This document shows, one piece after another, positions 60,445-64,000 of a stretch of 64,000 bases of DNA. This DNA is from DASSJT01 sp963715025 (GTDB taxonomy: Bacteria; Actinomycetota; Actinomycetes; Actinomycetales; Dermatophilaceae). The stretch is taken from assembly GCA_963715025.1 (NCBI GenBank), contig CAVQQQ010000003.1, positions 186,001 to 250,000 on the forward strand. Reading direction: 5' to 3'. The notes beneath the pieces are model-generated. The model was given only the letters and a program-made list of their open reading frames with translations. It did no database searches and was not told the DNA's origin. Position numbers and translations under genes: made by a program. Within the stretch, counting starts at the first letter, position 1; each line of letters opens with the position of its first letter.

Positions 60445-63400
60445 GGCGTCCTCCCCGGCGTGGACTGGGGACGTCGCCCCAGCGGCAGGGCGAGGAAGAG
60501 GACGAGCCCGAAGAGCAGCCCTTGGGCCAGACGCCACCCGGCATCGTGGGAGGCGACGTCGATCGTGAGGGTCCCGCGGCCGGGCGGCACGGCATACACC
60601 GGGGTTGGGCTGCCAGGCACGTGAGCGAGAGTCCGACCGTCGACGTCGACGGTGGCGTGCTCGGCCCACGCAGGTGGCTCCGCGACAACGAGCCTGGTAC
60701 CCGCCGCCGCCGTGATCGTCGTGCGCGTACTGGCGTGGCTGCCCGTCGTGTCGACCGGTACTGCAGTGGTGCCGGTCACCAGGGTCAGCCGCGTGGGAGC
60801 CGTGGCGGAACTGGCACCCGGGGGCAGGACCCGCCAGACGAGCACTCCGTCGCGAGTGCCGGACCGAACGAGCCCGGCAGTCGCGTCAAGGGCGCGGATG
60901 CGCGAGTCGGTCTCGTCGGCGCGCAGCCCGACGAAGCCGATGGCCTCGCGGGCCAGCAGCGCGGCCGGACCCCTAGGCGTGCCGCTGGTGCCGACCGCTT
61001 GGCCGCCGAGAAGCGCGCTCACGATCGGCGCGATGCGCGTGTCGCGCACCGGGTCGGCGGCGCTCCCCGGGAGTGGTCGGGTGAGCCCGCTGACCTCCCG
61101 GCCGACGACGTGGAACCCCATGGCGCTGCCCGATTGGCCGCCACCGGTATCGCCTGTCGTCGTCGGCTCGAGGAAGAGCATCCGGTTGGACACCGAGCTG
61201 TCGGCCTGGTCGACGGCCACGGCCGGACGTGGCTCCCGCCAACTGCTGAGCTGGTCGCCGAAGCTCAGCCAGCCGATGTAGCCGGCGCTGATGAGCACAC
61301 TCGCAGCGGCCCCGAGCACCAGTGGCCAGCGGGCGACGGCAGCCCACCTGGCTTCGCCGTACGACAGGCTGAGGCCGCTGACGCCGACCAGCGCCGCCGC
61401 GATCAGGGCCAGCGCCAGCGGCAGCAGGGCGACGCCGGCCCAGGGCGTGATCGGCTGACCGGGGTGGGGCAGCTGGGCCGGGACTGTGCCGACCGCGACC
61501 CGCTGCGCGGCGAGGGCGCCGGCGAGCGAGACGACCGCGAGGAGGCCCAGAGCGCCCAGCGCCGGGCTGCGGCGGCCGCTGCGGGCCAGCGCGATGACTG
61601 CCACGCCGACCAGCGGCGCCGAGAGCAGCACCGGGAAGCTGCCCGGGCCCCCCGGGTGGAGCAGCGCCTGCTGCCAGGGCTGGGGCCCGGACTCGCCCCA
61701 CGACAGCAGACCCGGACCGCCAGCGAGGATCTGAATCGGGTCGCGAACCAGTTCGAGCAGCCACGTGCCCTGCAGGGCGAGCGGCAGGAGCAGGAGTACG
61801 AGTGCTCGGGCCCGCTGCCCCGCGCGGCCGACGAGGAGCAGGACCAGGGAGGCCGCAGCGAACAGCGCAAGCAGGGCCGGTACGAAGGCACCGAGCACCG
61901 CTGCCGCCAGCGACGTCGCGAACGTCGCGGTGGCGCTCCCGCCGGGCCGCGCCGCGCGCGCGAAACCGGCTGCGACCAGGGGAAGCAGCACGAGCGCGAC
62001 GGCCGGGCCGATGCGTCCGCCCGCGATCGCGGTCGACGCGACAGCGGTAGTGGCCCAGGCCATGGCCGCGATCGCACGCAGCCAGGGCCGGCGCGTGACG
62101 GCACGACCCGAGATGTATGCCGTGGCTGCCGACAGCGGCAGGGCTGCGGCCAGCAGGAACGCGGCTGCCGCCGCCGCCGGAGATGTCCCGGAGTCCATGA
62201 ACGGAATGTGCTCGCCAAGCCAGGAGAGGGCCGCCAACAGGACGAGGGATGGGCTGGCCTCGCCGGCGTAGCCGAACGCAGAGCCCTTCCAGGAGTCGAG
62301 CCAGGCATGCCAGAGGGTGGCTGACGTGGCGTGGGTGCCGACGAGGTCGCCGCCGACGAGCCCGCCCTCGAAGCGCTGGACCACACCGCCACCGATGGTG
62401 CGGCCGGCGGCGACGGTCATGGCGGCGATCGCCACCGTGGCGACCACGCCAGGGTTGCGCAGGACCCGGCCCACCCACGACTCGGGCAGGACGTCGAGAC
62501 CGCGCTCCTCGTCGTCGCTCGGGCCGGTCTCGACGGCAGGGGCATCCGGCTCGAGGCTGCGCGGACGGCCGAGGGCCACGGCGTCGTGCAGGTGGTCAGT
62601 GGCCTCGCGAACCGCGGCGCGCGAGCCGACGAAGAGGGTCGACAGGTGGCGGCGGGCGAGCTCGCGGGACCACCGGGAGCGCCACCGCGAGGCGAGCGGG
62701 CGGACCGGGTTGAGGACCGCCCCGGCGTCGCCGAACTCGCGCCACGCCGCCTCGGGGCGCTTGAGCAGGAGCAGCGCCAGCGCGGAGACCAGCGACGAGA
62801 GGAGGATCCACAGGGCCACGAAGGGAGCGGCGAGCAGGCTGCACCGGGAGAGCGCCACGCGGCGCACCTGCCGACGGGTGGCCGCGGCGATCGGCTGCTC
62901 GGGGACCCGCACCCGGGCGCGCGGCACCAGGATCACCCGCCGGCCCGCCTGCTGGGACCGCCAGCCGAAGTCGATGTCCGAGGCCACCTCGCCGAACGCC
63001 GCATCGAAGCCGTGGAGGCGCCGGAAGAGCTCGCGGTCGACCAGGAGCCCCTCAAACGGCACGGCGAGGCTATCGATCCGTGAGTCGTACTGCCCCTGGT
63101 CGGCCTCACCGGTGGATGGCGCGGCGACCAGTCGGCCGGAGCGGGTCAGCTCGTAGCCCACGAAGTGGAGCCGGTCGCCATCGCCGGGGAGGAGCAGCTT
63201 GGGGCCGGCCGCGCTGGAGGAGTCGGAGTTGCGAAGGGCGTCGACCTGGCGGGCCAGGGCCTCTGGCTCCGGCAGACCCTTGCTGAGCAACCACAGGTGT
63301 TGATGGGCCGCGACGAGGTCGCGCAGTGCCTCGTCGTCCTCGGAGAGCAGGACGTCGGTGACCAGGCGCTGGGGCAGCGAGTCGGCCCGGCACCGGACGC

Positions 63401-63638
63401 CGGCGATCGTCGCGATGCCTTCGAAGGAGAGCTCGGCCACCTGGGCATCGGCACTGGCGTCCGGAGTGGCGTCGATGACGAGGAGGGCGTCAGGGCGCCT
63501 GGTCTGGGCGGTGACAGCGGCGAGCACCGACTCGAGTTCCGGCCCGGACTCAGTGGCGACCACCACCGCCAGAACGGCCGACAGGGGCAGGGGTGACGGC
63601 CGCAGCGCGTCCTCGGGGCGGGCGGGGGCCAGCGTCAT
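60441..63638 (-). CDS. Large glycosyltransferase family 2 protein with membrane domain
   Basis: 1065 residues. GT-A domain about 20-270: LSAVLAVVVATESGPELESVLAAVTAQTRRPDALLVID, then FEGLLVDRELFRRLHGFDAAFGEVASDIDFGWRSQQAG, which has the acceptor-side GFDxxF and E/D motifs. About thirteen membrane helices follow (285-830) and a soluble C-terminal beta part (about 850-1040). The size and position beside whiB and manB match the large GT2 membrane proteins of actinobacteria that build envelope polysaccharide. Substrate unknown. ATG 63638; the whiB gene follows upstream. Confidence 0.9.
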   Translation of the reverse strand: MTLAPARPEDALRPSPLPLSAVLAVVVATESGPELESVLAAVTAQTRRPDALLVIDATPDASADAQVAELSFEGIATIAGVRCRADSLPQRLVTDVLLSEDDEALRDLVAAHQHLWLLSKGLPEPEALARQVDALRNSDSSSAAGPKLLLPGDGDRLHFVGYELTRSGRLVAAPSTGEADQGQYDSRIDSLAVPFEGLLVDRELFRRLHGFDAAFGEVASDIDFGWRSQQAGRRVILVPRARVRVPEQPIAAATRRQVRRVALSRCSLLAAPFVALWILLSSLVSALALLLLKRPEAAWREFGDAGAVLNPVRPLASRWRSRWSRELARRHLSTLFVGSRAAVREATDHLHDAVALGRPRSLEPDAPAVETGPSDDEERGLDVLPESWVGRVLRNPGVVATVAIAAMTVAAGRTIGGGVVQRFEGGLVGGDLVGTHATSATLWHAWLDSWKGSAFGYAGEASPSLVLLAALSWLGEHIPFMDSGTSPAAAAAAFLLAAALPLSAATAYISGRAVTRRPWLRAIAAMAWATTAVASTAIAGGRIGPAVALVLLPLVAAGFARAARPGGSATATFATSLAAAVLGAFVPALLALFAAASLVLLLVGRAGQRARALVLLLLPLALQGTWLLELVRDPIQILAGGPGLLSWGESGPQPWQQALLHPGGPGSFPVLLSAPLVGVAVIALARSGRRSPALGALGLLAVVSLAGALAAQRVAVGTVPAQLPHPGQPITPWAGVALLPLALALIAAALVGVSGLSLSYGEARWAAVARWPLVLGAAASVLISAGYIGWLSFGDQLSSWREPRPAVAVDQADSSVSNRMLFLEPTTTGDTGGGQSGSAMGFHVVGREVSGLTRPLPGSAADPVRDTRIAPIVSALLGGQAVGTSGTPRGPAALLAREAIGFVGLRADETDSRIRALDATAGLVRSGTRDGVLVWRVLPPGASSATAPTRLTLVTGTTAVPVDTTGSHASTRTTITAAAGTRLVVAEPPAWAEHATVDVDGRTLAHVPGSPTPVYAVPPGRGTLTIDVASHDAGWRLAQGLLFGLVLFLALPLGRRPQSTPGRTP

Positions 63639-63660
63639 GAGAGGGCGAGCCGGTGGCGGC

Positions 63661-63927
63661 TCAGACCGCGCGCTTCTTCAGCTTGCGGCGCTCGCGCTCG
63701 GAGAGCCCTCCCCAGATGCCGAACCTCTCGTCGTGGGCCAGTGCGTATTCCAGGCACTCGGCCCGGACCTCGCACCCCACGCAGACCTTCTTCGCCTCGC
63801 GCGTGGAGCCCCCCTTCTCCGGGAAGAACGCCTCCGGATCGGTCTGCGCACACAGTGAGCGCTCCTGCCAGGACAGCTCGGTTTCGTCACCACCCACCAG
63901 CATGGTGATCACCTGGAGTTCGTGCAT
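63661..63927 (-). CDS. whiB: WhiB-family iron-sulfur regulator (WhiB2/WhmD type)
   Basis: 88 residues. Four Cys bind a 4Fe-4S cluster: LCAQTDPEAFFPEKGG and KKVCVGCEVRAECLEYAL, in the order C, CxxC, C. The turn FGIWGGLSERERRKLKKRAV is the DNA-contact G(I/V)WGG region with a basic tail. WhiB2 is needed for septation and division in actinobacteria. ATG 63927 has AGGAGG five bases upstream. The window's last 73 bases have no feature that I can support. Confidence 0.96.
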   Translation of the reverse strand: MHELQVITMLVGGDETELSWQERSLCAQTDPEAFFPEKGGSTREAKKVCVGCEVRAECLEYALAHDERFGIWGGLSERERRKLKKRAV

Positions 63928-64000
63928 CGGTCCCTCCTCGACCCAGGTCCTTCGTCATCTCCGCGCTCCCCCGCCTGCGCTCCCGCTGGTCGCACCGGCT

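Overview
The window reads as chromosomal DNA of a high-GC Gram-positive actinobacterium. Codon usage is GC-rich, GTG and TTG starts are common, and the genes are actinobacterial: mtrA-mtrB-lpqB, a WhiB regulator, SecA1, a BldC-like regulator, and DUF3499, DUF6459 and DUF6912 proteins. The gene order comF / hpf / secA / mtrAB-lpqB / ahcY / SIS protein / manB / DUF3499 / metallopeptidase-like / whiB matches, as remembered, the mycobacterial Rv3235-Rv3260 region. A member of Micrococcales (Intrasporangiaceae-like) is my best guess; no rRNA is present to confirm it, and I found no tRNA.

Layout. 1-5.5 kb: a partial PGM1-like ATP-grasp ligase, a DUF6912 protein, a patatin and a WS/DGAT acyltransferase as a coupled pair, then a lipoprotein with its membrane partner. 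5.6-8.8 kb: an orphan CpaE/MinD-like ATPase with an SAF (CpaB-like) protein, divergent from a BldC-like regulator. 8.9-13 kb: LysM protein, DUF6459, RDD protein, an 11-residue-repeat protein and YihY. 13.3-16.2 kb: secA. 16.4-21.1 kb: acetyltransferases, a secreted endonuclease/phosphatase-fold enzyme, an SRPBCC protein and a YcaQ-type protein. 21.2-26.3 kb: a NarL-type regulator, hpf, comF, and a NarL-type kinase/regulator pair.

26.4-35.2 kb is a nearly complete Flp/Tad pilus locus on the minus strand: two Flp pilins, TadE, TadG-like, CpaB, CpaE/TadZ, CpaF/TadA, a von Willebrand-TadB fusion, TadC and a tiny membrane protein. No prepilin peptidase is seen. 35.4-48.2 kb combines the envelope-stress operon mtrA-mtrB-lpqB with many membrane glycosyltransferase-like genes (two GT87, two related multi-TM proteins, one PIG-V-like, one GT2) and an OafA-type acyltransferase. 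They probably make or decorate a surface glycan, and they sit where mycobacteria have only tmk between mtrA and sahH.

48.3-64 kb: ahcY, a decayed GT87 pseudogene, a small acidic protein, a cation efflux protein, a membrane/spermidine-synthase-like fusion, a YbaK protein, then the conserved SIS / Trm112 / manB / DUF3499 / metallopeptidase-like / DUF5719 / large GT2 / whiB cluster that supplies mannose-containing glycans.

The most unusual signal is not a gene. The octamer GTATGCCG (or its complement CGGCATAC) occurs at least 35 times on both strands, in coding and non-coding DNA, and in genes it imposes rare codons such as ATA and TAT. It looks like a genome-wide iterated motif of unknown role.
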